Source: Parus major (lineage: Eukaryota; Chordata; Aves; Passeriformes; Paridae). From it: 64,000 nucleotides of DNA. The DNA is taken from contig NC_031781.1 of NCBI RefSeq assembly GCF_001522545.3, positions 9,801,487 to 9,865,486 of the forward strand, read 5' to 3'. This document shows positions 22,725 to 36,085 of this stretch, piece by piece. The position numbers and the translations under genes are program-made. Numbering within the stretch: position 1 is the stretch's first letter; each line of letters begins with the position of its first letter. Below the pieces are notes generated by a model. It was given only the letters and a program-made list of their open reading frames with translations. It was not told where the DNA came from and ran no database searches.

Positions 22725-23540
22725 GGAGAGGGAAAGAAATCCTTCCTCTGAGCATTGCAGGAAAGGGTCAGGCAAGCTTTGCCAGGGTCAGGATTAGATG
22801 CTTTAACTTGTCTTGTGAAACTGGAAGGGGAAATATAGCATTTCCTGTGAAAGCACAGGATTGCTTTTCTTTTCTGGTGTCTTAGAAAGACCCACAAAAA
22901 AACAACCAGAAATCAAAAAGCATAATTGCAAATTATGTTTCCTTGTTTACAGAGCTGCAAAAGTCTTGGAGATATTAGCAAGCTCCTGTAGCCTGGTGGG
23001 AGAGAAGGACAGGTGGTGCCAGCTGTGATACCTCTTGCATTGCTGTGATGGGCAGGACCCCCTTCCTGAGTGGGGAATTATCTGGGTGCCCCACAGGCAC
23101 AGGGGCAGCAGGCCAGGGAAGCAGAACATTTCACCTCAGGCTCTTTCACACTCATGGGGTAAGACAGGCCTGGCCTCTCCATAGCTATTTCTGAGACTCA
23201 CATAACTTTTTTTTTAATGCCCAAAATCCTCACTGTTACATTTCCTCTCGTGGGATCATCCTCTGAGACACGTGGGTTCCCACAGCTGGTGTTGGAGCCA
23301 GTGCTCGGTCAGGAGAGCATTTGTGCCTTGTAAGACAGACAGGTGTGAAGCAGGTGGCAAGGGAAGCAGAACAGATACCTATTGAGTTTTCACAAAGCCA
23401 CATAACCCCACATGGCAGTGGGTCTTCTCCACTCCATCACTCTCCTGTCAATGAAATCTCATGACTCCTGTTGGCATCGGATGAGAGCATCTGTCAACCG
23501 CACAAGTCTCCTTCGAGCGCTCCTGTGCTGTAGGGAAGTC

Positions 23541-23686
23541 TCTTATCTCCATTTTACAGATGGCAAGCAGAGGCACAGAGAGGTTAATTGACTTGCCCAA
23601 AGTCAGCACAGGAGGTCTATAAGTGACGCCAGGTCCCTTGAATCCTTGTCCTCTGGCTTAATCATAAGACCATCCATCTTCATCCT
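23541..23686 (-). mobile_element. MIR-like amniote core-SINE relic
   Basis: Read on the plus strand, the order of words is that of a reversed MIR/core-SINE: CCATTTTACAGATGG, then AGAGGCACAGAGAGGTTAA, GACTTGCCCAAAGTCA, CACAGGAGGTC, CCCTTGAATCC (reverse of the tRNA-type B box) and GGCTTAATCATAAGACCATC (reverse of the A box). These elements spread in early amniotes and survive in birds only as degraded copies. The order is complete from core to tRNA head, which is unusually good preservation. Exact subfamily cannot be assigned by eye. Confidence 0.8.
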
Positions 23687-24500
23687 CCTTCCCCTCAGGA
23701 TTCCCCTGCATCTGTGACAGCTTAGGAACTCGTGTTGGCAAACTGCAGGTGGAGACAGAGCTGGGAGATGGGCATTTCCAGCAATGGTTTCTCAACCCCA
23801 TATCCCAACAGAACATCAATTTTGACCCAGAAAGCTAAGGGATTTTTAAAACTCTAGTCTGCTTTGGGAACGGTGAGATAAATGTGCTTGAGTGTTTGCT
23901 CTTTAAGGAGGCTTTTCAGAGATTCTAAAGTAAAAGGATATTACATCACTGCTTTGATAGAGAAAGGAACCCTTTCCTGGGTTTTAATGAACTCTCCACA
24001 TCAAAATGATAAGCAGATTGAAACCACAGTTAGAAAACAAAGAGTTACCTTTATTTGTAAGTGATCACTGGTGATAGATCACCACTGGACTATGGAGATT
24101 TGTCCTTGACAGCCATTCCCCATCTGTTTGAGCAGGTCTGCTCATGCTGGGCCATTGAGAAGTGTGGCAGGGCGTGAACATTTCCATCACAATGTCTCTT
24201 GTTCCAGAAGTGTGAGTGGAAGAGGTGGAGAGTCTGGAGTCAGTCACTGAGGAACATGGAGCACGTGTGAAGTTCCCTCTGAGACTGGGGAGGCATCACA
24301 ACTCTAAACCCTCCTCTTTTAATTTGCAGGCTTTCTGCAACATCCCTGTAGTTCTTGCTCTCTCACTTTCATTTTTTATTAATTACCCGGTGACGATTTT
24401 CCCAGAAGACTCTATTTGTCCATTAATTATTAGGAAAACTACAAGGGAAGCGTTGAGCTGTTGGAGAGCTCACTTTAGGAGCATCAGGTGGGAGCATTTT

Positions 24501-25133
24501 CTAATGCCTACATGTGTATCTTTTTGTCATTCTCCTTGCACAGGAGGCTAAATGACCTGCCTGGGATGCACAACAACTCTTTTTATTGCAGCATGGCACA
24601 CTGAGCAAGGAAACTTTATTTAAGTGCTGGTTTGTTGGCCCTGGAGACCAACGTACTGCTCGGGCAGAATCGATCAGCAGGCTCTGTGTATGATTTATTA
24701 TCATGTCCTGTGTGTAGGGGAATTCACAGGCAGAAACCAGTGTCAGTGGAAGACTGTGCTGCATTTGCATCCTGTTTTCCACAGCTGAAGGTGTAGATAT
24801 GGTAAGAGAAGGATTAATGCTGGGCTGAAATCTCAGGTCCAAGTGGTGACCTGTTCCCAGTGCACATGAGTAATGAAGGTGGAGGAAGAGCATCTGCTTT
24901 TTCTCTCCTCCTAAAACCATGGCTTTTATAGCTGTACCTTCTACAGTCCCCATGGAATACTGAGTTTCATGGGAATGTCTTGAGAGAAAGCCAGGAAGCT
25001 CAATGTTAAAATGTAAACCTCCTCGGTATGGAAAATCTGAGCACCACAGGCATTCAACTTCTGTTTGACAGAATAGAAGCTGATATTTTTGTGATGGTGA
25101 TCTGGGAACCTGCTCCTGCAAGTTACTGGACAT
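24501..25133 (-). other. Unassigned open reading frame, probably not coding
   Basis: A 210-codon frame opens with a true ATG. The protein has no motif, signal peptide or domain that I recognise, and its composition looks unstructured. There is no neighbouring intact gene, promoter or poly-A signal that would support it. A chance frame is most likely; a fragment of a retrocopy cannot be excluded. Confidence 0.1.
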
Positions 25134-26662
25134 TACTGAATACCACTGTTTCTAGGATATCTCATATTTAAGTACTTCTGTATAATTAGAAGAGTGTTCT
25201 CCATACATGAACAAGCTTTGGAACAAGCCAAGAAGAGACTGAATTTACTTCAAAAAAATCTGGCAAGACTTGCAGTGTCCTACATGTGCTCATAGGATGT
25301 TTTAGTGAACACGGCCTTAAAGCTGTGTGGGGACATGGAGCAGAGATCAGCATCACCTGCTCCCCTCAGAAATGGAAGGAAAAAGTGTGCAAGGATAATG
25401 GGTTTCTGGGCTTTAATTAAAGGACTTTAAGATGGTTGGTGCCAGCCTTCCCATGCTAACTCTGTCCCACAGGACACCCCTCTGGAGCCCACAGCAGTGC
25501 ATCCAGAGGGCTCCTCCTGGAGGGCTCTGCTCAGGCAGTACCACTTCATTGCATGTTAGCTCCCGTGGGGTTTCACAGCATGCTTTCTATGGTTACCCAC
25601 CACCCTCCAGAACCCACAGAGCCTGGAAAGAGGCAGGATTACATTCCACAGCAGCAAGACCTGTCAGGTACAGTGATGGGTGTGATACCTGATGGAGTGC
25701 TAGCCCATAGCCAGGTTCTGAAGGGAAGCTGCTGCCCTGGGAGTTGTTCCTTGTGCTGGGAAGCTCCAGGGTTCAGAGCCAGGGGTGGGCAAAGGGAGGA
25801 CACCTTGTCAAGCCTCGGGTAATTGTCATGCTGCTCTCAAGCACCCAACTCCTCACCTTTGTGCCAACAGGCAGCTGGGACCTGGCACTTGCTGGAGGTC
25901 ATGGCAAGGGTGGGATGGGGAGGAGTTGTTGCAACAACAGGAGATTTTTTGCTAAGAAACACCCCATAATGGCTAACATGGACCTTTTTGCCCACAGAGG
26001 TTTTCTGGAATGAATTTACAAGCATGGCATGTAATTGGATTTGGCCTGTAAAAGCTTTTTTTTTTCACAGAATAATGGGTTGAATGCATTTCTATTTCAT
26101 GATCTGGCATAGCTTGTTTTAATGGTGCTTGTGTGGGATATTCTAAGATATTTTTACAGAAGAACCAAGGATTTGATCTGGATAATGTGACCATGATGGA
26201 GAATAAATTTGATGAGAATAATTATTTGACAGAACTCTTTACAGTGCTTAGCTGTCTGTCTGGTTGGACCAGATCATGTCCACAAATCCATTTCTGTAAT
26301 GTGATATTTACTTTCTGGTAAACCTGCCAAATATGTGTATGAACAAGAACTCTACCCAAAAGAGTTGGGTACTCAACTCACTCACAAAAAGAAGAGCTTT
26401 GGAAGGTCTCAAAGTGAAGAAGATTACAATCTTATTCCCCTGGGGAGAAAAGTGTATTTATTGTTAAAATAATTTTTTGTAATCAAGTTCCTTCTACTAG
26501 AAATTATTCATCAAACCATAAATTGTTTTCAAAGGGCCCCTTTCCCCTCCAACTATATCAGCAATTAACAGTTTTGACAAGCTATTGTCTACCAGTTCCA
26601 GGTAAAGCATGGGGGTCCTTGAAGTGCCAGTGGATGACAAATTGGAGATCAATTTGAACTAA

Positions 26663-26683
26663 TATATTATTGCAAATAATATA
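26663..26683. repeat. AT-rich hairpin, 9-bp arms
   Basis: Arms TATATTATT and AATAATATA enclose GCA. It is AT-only in the arms, so chance is a reasonable explanation. Confidence 0.75.
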
Positions 26684-29600
26684 GTCTGCTTCCACAGAGG
26701 CAAATTGTGCCATGGGAAAGAATCAGCTCTTCCCTTTTGTTTCTGATTTGTCCTTGAAACAAATCACATTCTTGGTCCTGACCATCACAACGTGACCAGA
26801 TAACAGGACCTGGGAGGAAGATAAATGAAGAGCAACCAGACCACCCCTCTGCCTTCTGATCACTAAATGATCAGATGTTAGGGAAAAATGATTTATGTGG
26901 GAAGGCTCAAACCACAAAACGAGGCTATGAGATGACAACGTGTAGTTCTGCATGTGGAAAAAAAGGTCTAAAAATATCTGAAGGGTGTAAACATGACTGA
27001 GAGAGCTGTGGTATCAAAGGGACAGCGCTGAGTACAGGACTCAGAGCTGGCAGCTTTCCTTGCTGTTCAGAGCAGTGGATGGGAGATAACTGAGAGGCAG
27101 AGCATCATCAGATACTTCACTTCAGCCTATCCCCCTGTGACTTGATTTGTCATGTTCTGCTGCAGCCCTGTGGCTGGCATCAGGGCCTGTCCCACAGAAA
27201 TACTGCCTGGACACAAAGGAAGGCAATGGAATATTTCTCCCTCCTCTTAAACCTGGTGACTACCAACACCGTGGGGCAAACCCCATCCTGCTGAAATAAA
27301 AAAATCTTTCTCTGTTGGGCTGTTAAAGCTGCTCTCACTTGTCAAACATCATCTGTCCTTTTAGTCTCTACCTTCCTTTTGAAATAATAATATGACATAT
27401 GGATTATCACTGCCATACCCCAAGACTTTAAAGAAATATTTAGGTATTTCCTGTGGCTCTCTTTAGATGTATGGTTGGATTCTCAGCTGATGGGAAGCCA
27501 CGCTGATTCATGGCAGCTGAAGACTCAGCCTTTTGTGTTTTGTCTTGTCTTCTCATCTCACTGAACTTTCCAAGGATCTAAATTAATGCAAAGGAAATAC
27601 GACCTTGCCTCAATGAATTGTTTTGAGGGCTAATGTGCTGAGAGATTTATGGGCAAAGAGGCATTTTTTTCCTCTTTCTTTAATAAAAAGTGCTTTTATT
27701 CAGCAGCTTTGATGGAAAGCCTGCAAGGACCCATGATAAGTATGTAACTGGAACAGACTCATATTAGCTATCACTGTTACAAATCTATTAGTCCCACACA
27801 TTAGAGCATGTGCTGGACCTGATGAGCTACACTAGTGGGAACAGGAGTAATTTTGTGAAATAGATGTAGCTTGCAAATCTTTTAGACTGTTATCCAATTC
27901 CTTTTGTTTCAGTTTAATTAGGATATAAAACATGGCCTTAAGAACTTGCATGAGTGGAGGGAACTCCATGTGAAGGACAGGGAATCAGCTGCAGGGGATT
28001 CCCAGCTGCTCTGCTGCTGAGCCTGGTGGCTTTTGTCTGCAAGGAGGTTTTGCTGTTCCACCAAGGACTGATGGATGCAAAGTTTCTTGAAGCACTGCAG
28101 GAGGACAGAGCTGCTCTTACTCACTCACGGATGATTTGCACAAGGTAGGTTGGCCGTGGATTTTCTCACATCCCTTCCCCGTGCTGCCAACACCCAGCGT
28201 GCTGGGAGGTTCTGGGCTGTGTCCCAGCTGTCAGAGCTGCTCTGCTGCTGGGACACCCAGCACCCAGCAGGGCTGTGCCAGAGCCCAGCAGAGCTCCTGA
28301 TGCCAGGCAGGGGCTGCCAGCAGCTCCCAAGGAGGACAACACGGCCACAGCAGAGAGCAGCAACGAAGCAAATCAGATGGTGGTTCTTTTCCAACCACGT
28401 ATGCAAAGCACCTATAATGAGCAGAGACAAGCCCCTGAGACTGGTGATGCTGCTGATGAATTAATATAAAATCAAACCATACACTTTAAAGACAAGAGCA
28501 TCCAGCCCTTCTCATAACTGATGCAGGACATGTTTCATCCAGAGCATATCTGCTATCACTGGCGCACTTTCTGTTCTTGAATTCATCTGTTCTGTACATT
28601 TGGGGACTGGCATGATTAGCATTTGGCTGTGTAGAATTCAGAACCTAATTCCTATGAGTTTTCATGTCTTCCTTTTCCTTGTTTTGATTCTTGTTTGTCC
28701 ATTTGTTAGTTTGTTTATCAACATATTTCCTGTTTGAAACAAAAATAAATGAGATGGGCACTTGCTTTCTTCCTGGACAGATTCCTTTGTATACTGATTT
28801 ATTTCGTTTTTTAAAGATGGACACCTGGTTTCCTTATAAATGAGTGTTGGCAGGCTGGGAAGCTTGGGGGGAGGAGGGGGAAAAGGAGAAATGCATCTGT
28901 TTAGAACAAATGCAACACTGAAGGAAAGCTTTATAATATCATCCAAGATTGGCCTGATTGTCTGATGCTTTAAACATATGGTATTCTCCTATATATATAT
29001 TATGCATGAAAACTAGCTGCATGCAGTCATTCTGCAATGCTTTACACAGATTCTGCCAAATCCTGAACTTCTTATTCAATCCCAGCTCCTGGTGAAGACA
29101 ATGAGCTTTTATCTAAGCCTCACTGCCTTTGGCATGCTCCATTCCTTCTCCCCTAATTTAATCTCAACTGGAAGAGGATTTCAACATTTCATCCTTTGGC
29201 ACTGAGCGCTGACCTTCCTGCTGCCCAGGGCATGCAAATTTGGAGCTGGAAGGGAGTGGTGGTGTGGCAGTGAAAGAAGTGCCAGTGGGAAGGAAGAAGA
29301 ACCCTCCTGTGAGCGCGGTTAGCAGGCTCTGAGGCAATGCTGACACACCTTTGTGCATTCCTTGGCTCATGCCCACGCGTACACAGCATAGACTGTCTTT
29401 GTCTGGGATCTCCAAGGCAGCTTTCCAGATCCTGGGCAGGGCAGGCACTGGGATAGACTAGGGTAGGAGCTGAGGAAAAGCTGTAGCAAGTCCTGAGGGG
29501 TTTGTCTTACCACAAATTTCACTATCATCACGTGTTTCCTTGCTGTGTTGAAGTGTTCACCCCTTAGTGGAGGTGACAGGCCAGAGAAGCTGACCAGCAA

Positions 29601-30559
29601 GTACCCACTTTATGACTTCATATTTCTTGTGCCTCTGTAAGGGTGGCACTGCTGAAGTGCAAGGGGGGTGGACTTTTGCAGGTGAAGAAAAGCAAAGATG
29701 CTTCAAATTTCTTAGTCCCACACCACTTGTAGTTGAAGCAGGGCCTCCTGTTGCACAGCAAGATGTCATCATCCTGTCAAAATAGTTCCTGAAGGCCTGA
29801 GGCATCCAGAAATTATTGTGGAGGGTTTTGCAAGAGTCCCTCTGCCATTAGCTCTGCAACAGAAAATCTCCAGGAGTATGTTATCTTTGACAGGTGTAAT
29901 TATGACTAATGCAGAGTCAAAACTTCACAGTTTTGAAGAACTTACTGTCAGTCTGAACCCTGTCCACCCACAGTTCCATCAGAGAGGGTCTGAAAATGGT
30001 CAATACTTCTAAGTTGGCAATAGTTGGAAGCCTGCAGGAATTCTAGGAATTTAATTAGAGAGATTATCCTTCCCCTTTTCCCATTTTTAACATATCACAA
30101 GAAAATCTGTTTTTTCTGTCTTTGAATTTCATTTTCTTCTCCGCCCAAAATGTTATTGAAATCTCCTGGGCTCCAACCTTTGAGGAATTCCTGTCCTCTT
30201 CTTCCTGCCAATACACTCTGGGGCCCTGCTGCACTGTCACCAAAATCCTATGCAATTAGACCCCAAAGGATGATTCAAATTCAGATTTAATCTTGGGCAA
30301 AGAGAAGCCTTTAGATCAAACATCCCCACTACTGTGCAAAGCAAAGGCTCTGAATGCACCACCATGTAACAATCATTAGAGGAGCCGAAGATCTGAAATT
30401 TAACACTCACGTAGATGAGTGATGGATAAACATCACTTTCCTAAAAAAGCACTTTCTCAGGCTCTTTAATCCATCCAGAATTTAACAACTGGGTGCTGAC
30501 TGAGGCACAGCTTGATTGGGGAGAGATGAAGGGACAGAGAGGAAGCTTAACACAGAGCC

Positions 30560-30710
30560 AACTCAAAGCAAACGCCTTTAATGCTGCCAATCTCAGAGGC
30601 TTTGAAGAAGAAGCCCTTGTGTCCTCGGTGGTTCTCTGTGGCAACTTTTTGGCATTAAAGTTTGTTGAGAGAATTATGAGTTTCCCATTATCACGTATGG
30701 AGATGTGATC
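30560..30710. promoter_or_regulatory. Possible conserved non-coding element
   Basis: Contains GCCTTTAATGC, GCATTAAAG and AATTATGAG in otherwise balanced, repeat-free sequence. It resembles other enhancer-like stretches in this window. Inference only. Confidence 0.2.
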
Positions 30711-33700
30711 CATTGTGCTGGTTCCCACGCTGTGGAGATTTAACATTCACCACACTTTGTCCTGCAGATATACTGTGATGTGTCCTTTACAAGCCGCAGC
30801 CGACTACATTGAAATCTTGACTGACATTTCTTATCTGATGGGGGCTGCTTTTCCACTGGCTGCTTTTTAGAGTGATAAATGTCAGGAGTTTGGGAGTTTG
30901 CTTGTATCTAGGCTCTCCATCTGAGGCGTTGGGCAGGTAATTATCCTGAGACCATGGGACTTTGTCATGAAATCCACTGCCATGCTCATGCAGGGAATGA
31001 GTCAGCCAAGGGTCATGGATTTGGTGTATCCGGGAATTGGGAAGCATCCACAAAGATAAGGAGAGAAGGATAGAATCTGAGCAAAGATTTTCCCCAACCA
31101 AAGATGAAAGTGGACGTTTTCTGATATTGTGGGGTTTTCTGTCTTGATCATCTGGGAAGGCCACAAGTTAGGATTGACCCAGTAGCCTCCAGATTTGAAG
31201 CTTCAGTCAACCAAGCAAAGCAACTAACCCTTGCAGGCTGGTGTCACAGCTGGAGCAGAGTGATAAACCTCCTATGTGAGGGCACTGGTAAAGAAAGCAG
31301 AGATCTATGGCACTCGGGGACTCCAAACAGAAAACTTTCTTCCCCTAGAAATCCTTAACACATTTTGTCCTGGTGGCAAGTGCAAGGAGAAAACATCTAG
31401 AAGCATGAAAGTTTCTTCAGTCCCTTCCTTCTCCCGTGTCTTGCTTTTTCTCCTGGGTCCACTTTTTTCTTCAGTTTCAGTATTTATCACCTGGAAGCTG
31501 AAAACAGGATTCACTGCAATCCAGGACCTTTTTAGTACAACATTTCTCAGTGCTCATGAGATCTGAGAAATTAAGGTTGACATTTATTGGAAGAAGGAAG
31601 AGATGGGTGTCACCTTGCTTATTCTTCTCTTTTCCCAGTGCCAGGATGTTCACACCAGTGTGGCTGGAATATCTACAGCCGGAATTAATGTCAATCTGTT
31701 TTTGTCCCAGAAAACGCAGCCCAACCAATCTCAGTGAGCTCTTTACATCCCCATACACCACAGAAGGAGGTAATAGAGGTGTTTTCATCCCAGCCATGGT
31801 GACTCATGAGGTTACTGTGAGAAGCTGCCTGGCTCTGGCTGATGCCAGCAGCAAAGCCTGGAACAGATGAGCTGGGGTGACTGTGGGGTGGCACTAGAGG
31901 ATGGAGAGGCTGCCACAGTGCTCTCCACTACCCTGGAGCCACAAGCAATTTTTCTTCCATTTGGGCACAACAGCTCTGCTGTGAGTTGTAGCTGTGATTA
32001 AAACATTTGCTGCTGTCCTCCCTCCCTTGCTCAGATGCCATGGCTGGTGGGTCAGCTGCAGCCAGGGCCCTGCCTGCCCATTCCCCAGGTGTCATGAAGC
32101 CACGCTAAGGAAAACTGCTTCCCCTTCCCCACCTGATAGCTGGGACAGTGTTTTTGTGAGCACTCACCACCTTGTACCTGGCTCCAGGTTCCCTGGGCAG
32201 CTTGTCCAATTTGGAGGGACAGGGTGAGGAGGGCTGGCCCCTTGTTCAGATACCTGGCTCAGATCATTTAGATGCTTGAGGGTAACAGTGGCTTCATCTG
32301 GTTGGCTTTTTTTTTCTGCTGTTTGTGCCTTTGTTTGCTTCCCCCTCCTTTCCCCTTAACATACCCTTTGAGCTGTTCTTTAATTGAAGTAAACTGGAGC
32401 AGCTGCTATGGTGTGTGCTGTTTTTCCCATTTTCCCCAGTGAGTCACACATTTCCTTCCTTAATGTCTCTATCTTCAGTCGGTCTGTACTAATGAGGCCC
32501 CACATCTCAGCTGCTGAATGCTCAAGCTCATCTGCCTGGAATTTTATATGTAATTTCAATTCACTTCCCACTTTTCCCTCTCATCCCTGCTGCCTTTCTC
32601 CTGTTTCCATCCCACCTTTCTTTATCTCCTCTCCCTGACTTTGACTCTTCTCCCACTCCTCCCTCCATGTGTCCCACCAGCCTGCCTGCAGCCCCTTTGC
32701 TGCCTGCTGCCCTCCCAGATGGAGACAAGACCTGAGCATCTTTGGAGATGCAGGATGTATGTGCTGGGAGGTGGCACAGTGTGCAGGGAGTGGGCAGCAT
32801 TGCCACAGATGCCAGGGAAAAGAGAGCCACAACAGCTCTCTCCGCTGCAAGGGTGCTGGAAAAGCCCCTCCTGGGGTTGTGGGAGTTAGGAAACACTAGG
32901 AATAGGCATTGTCCTCAACCCAAAGCACTCAGTAAAGAGCAAGCAAGAGCAGCAGCAACATCTCTGCTCTGCTTTGCTCGGGAAGGTAATTCTTTGCACA
33001 GTTTTTGCTGCTATGAGGAAAGAACAGCACTGTGGGGTGCAGAGATGATTTATCTGGTGTGCTCTGCATGCCCTGGAGGTCTGAGGCACAGAGATGTGAC
33101 CCGAGAGGCTCTGTCCTTAACAAGATCAGGAGTGTCCTGTGGCACCTTTGCTTGGTGCTCACTTTCATTGAAATGAAGGCATGTGCTGATGTCTGCTGAG
33201 AAGGGTGACACTGCTAGTCCTGCTTGTGTTTTTTTTCTTCATTATGACTGTTTTTTGTGGGTTTTGTTGGGCAGTTCTTACTTAAACACTAAGCCCTCCT
33301 CTCTGTTGTATTTACATCCTTACTCTTGCAGAAGACAGAGACTGTTCTTTCCTCTCTTAAGCAGGTGTGGAACTGAGACACAAAGAGGCAAGGACCCCAT
33401 TTAAAATTTAGGCTCAGAGCTTATCACCTGTGACATGTCAGCAGCCCTTGCCTGGAGGGGCCTTGGACACATCAGCACTGCAGTCTCAGCAATGTCAAGG
33501 GAGCCAGAGAGACCCACAGGAGTCCGAGGTTTTGATAGCAGTCCCCACAGCAAACCTCCTATCACAACTGGATCAGACCAGACCCTTTCTTGGCTTCCAC
33601 TCCTTTATCTCTTCCACTGGGAACAGCTGTCTTTTCATCTTAGGAATATACAGAACTGAGCCCTTGAGATTTAGCTGCAGGAATCTGATTCCAGACCTAG

Positions 33701-36085
33701 AGCTCTGCAGGTTAATTCCATCCTTACCAGCAAAAACCTGACTCCCCCAAAAGAAAAAAACAGATCAAGATAATTTTAGAGCCATAATAGAGCAAATAAA
33801 TGCAAATCTTTGCCAAGAATAAAAAAATCCACCATGATAGAGATCAGACATTAGTTTGTGCACTCCTTGGAAAACCAGCAGAAGAGGCTGGAGTTATGAG
33901 CACTGGATGGCTGGAGGAATTTTGATCTTGCTTCAAATTTTGTTATGCTGTTTTTGCTTTAAAATCCAGATTCAAAGGAAAAAAACCCAAAAACATGACA
34001 AAACAAAACACGCCAGTGCTTTCTTCTTTGGCTTCAGGGCCTCCTGTTGAGGTTCCCTCATCACCATAGAGATAATATGGCTTGTTAGGCCTAAGACTAG
34101 CAGTTGGAATTCAAGTGGAAAAAAAGACCTAAACAAACCCATTATAAATCCCCAATTACTTTCAAACTGTCAGGCTTATTAAAAAATGTAAATATTCTTC
34201 TCATTCTTGCAGAGAGTGTATAAAAATGCATGAAGCTAAAACTCAGCTGAGCTGAAAGAAGTTGATTTCTGAAGTAACTTTGCTGGGAAAATGACAGACA
34301 TTGGTCTTGGATGGCAGAGGGAGGAAAAAGTACACTTCCCTGGGCCAGTGGTCCCAGTAATCCTTACTGTTGGTGTGTTGTTGGTGCTACCCTGCCTTAG
34401 ACCATTGGTGTAATAAAACTTTTTAGGCTGTTTTTCAAGAAACAGTCATGCAGATCCAACAGAGGGAATTTCCACCAGCTGATGATTGCTGCACCCCAAC
34501 TGTGCATGGCAGTGCCAGTTTTTGGTATTTACTACTCACCTCAATGGAACTGTTTGTCTATTAATGTTTTTCTGGTTTTTCCTCTCTTCACTTTTCTGCA
34601 AATGGGAAGGGCACTTATCTTGCTCTCAAATTTGATCTTGCTCTAACTGCACAGGAGTTTGTCATGAGTCTTTCTTTAGTGGAAAGCCTTTCTTACCATG
34701 ACCTACACCTGGATTCAAGCAGGACTTGCTCCAGAGTCTGGGATTTCCCAGCAGTGCTGCAGACCTGGTGCTAACCTTGCAAAATGGTGAGGTTGTTTCT
34801 AGAGGGGAACAGATTTCCTTTCATTTTCTTCAACATGAGTTACATTGAGGACTTCCTTCCCCACTGGTACCCCATCCACAGTTAACCACGACAGTTTTCA
34901 GGAGGGAATGTTGTCAGGCGGAGGGAGTTTAAGGTGTTAGGCAGTCAAGTGTCATCATGCTGATGGTAGGGAGTGCTGGCCAGGGCTGTTCAGTGCTGGC
35001 TGCAAACTGGGGAAAAAAGAGCAATATTTCTTCCACTGGACTCAGAGCCAAACACTTGTGATGCTGGCAGAAGGGTAAAATGCTCCCTGGGGAGCCCTGA
35101 AAGGCAAACTGGTGTGTCACAGCAGGGGAGCTGGATCTTGGTGTGCACTGGGTGCTGATGTGGCACTGGTAGTAACTGGGGAAGGGAAAAGGAAGACAGC
35201 CCTTCAAAGGAAGGTAAGGAATTTAAACATGCCATTACGACACTGCTACATGCATACCAATACATGATACAGGACTGCCATATTTTATCCAATAACCTGC
35301 ATATACCTCAGAGGTGTATATATTAAAAGAGGAAATGGTTAGCTATTTAATTAAGGAAGCAAAATTGAAGTGATAATATAAAAAAGGAGCATAATTGCTA
35401 TTCTGATCAATCATCAGCTGGGACTAGCTTAAAATGCAGCTACTTTAAAATCTCACTAGAGACTTTACAAGGATTGCTGAACTTGGCACTTCTGCCAGTT
35501 CTCTCTGGAAAAGCCAGATAGTGGAATCCCCCATTTCCACCCATTTGCAGGTGCTTTGGCACTAGTTATACTTTTTGTCTGTATGCTTATGAGAATCCAT
35601 GATTTTAATTTCTGCATATTTGAAGGCATCCCCAGAGCCTTGGCAGCAGCATTTTCATGGCAGGGCATGGGGAGGGTGGAAGGGGGGAACTCCTCTTTGA
35701 GGGAAGAGTGCTGTGGAAGATGCAAAGGCAAAGGCTGGCCTTCCCCTGCAGTTCTGCTCCACATCACCACGGCTGCCTGCAGTCAGTTCCTGATGTGGAG
35801 CTGTTTGTAATATCCCAGTGAACGCCCTCTCAGCCTGGCAATCCTGCAGGGACCTGCCATCACCTCTGGCTTGACTGAGCAGCTGAGAGGTTTTCTGCCT
35901 TGAGACTTTGGACGATGTGTTTCCAGAGCCAAAGGACAACAAGAGTTGACTCCGTATTAATGCCAGACTTTAAATGTTTTGACTATAAAACTGAAACACC
36001 ATTACCTATTCCCTGCAGAGCTCCACTCTCTCCCTCTCTCTCCTTGCCTTCTCCTCTCCACACTGTAGCCTTTTGTATGTCTCAG
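30711..36085. other. Unique non-coding DNA with a pyrimidine-rich tract
   Basis: No gene recognised. The plus strand is strongly pyrimidine-rich between about 32570 and 32720. A weak MIR-like fragment occurs near 33345-33395. The AT-rich part at about 35280-35470 has several ATTA cores and could be regulatory, but nothing decides this. Confidence 0.5.
33345..33395 (-). mobile_element. Possible MIR-like SINE fragment
   Basis: The plus strand reads GGAACTGAGACACAAAGAGG, close to the reversed MIR core word for which the 23541 copy is the better example. The flanking words do not continue the match well, so this may be a short relic or coincidence. Confidence 0.35.

Larger units (their letters stand above)
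20654..23540. other. Unique non-coding DNA with palindrome and A/C run
   Basis: No gene recognised; open frames reach at most about 125 codons and conflict with one another. It contains the near-perfect palindrome at 22632-22653 and a pure A/C run at 22682-22724, listed separately. Confidence 0.5.
23687..30555. other. Unique non-coding DNA, no gene recognised
   Basis: I see no exon, RNA gene or large repeat. A minus-strand ATG-initiated frame of 210 codons (24501-25133) has no recognisable family. A small hairpin with 9-bp arms (26663-26671 and 26675-26683) sits in AT-rich sequence. The part around 28180-28330 is rich in CAGC/GCTG words and GC, giving overlapping frames on both strands without coding evidence. 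Confidence 0.5.

Noticed and set aside
26070..26090. CACAGAATAATGGGTTG after a T-run, resembling a reversed CR1 tail
   Set aside because: Only one partial ATTCTGTG-like unit is present and the adjoining sequence does not match the CR1 3' end.
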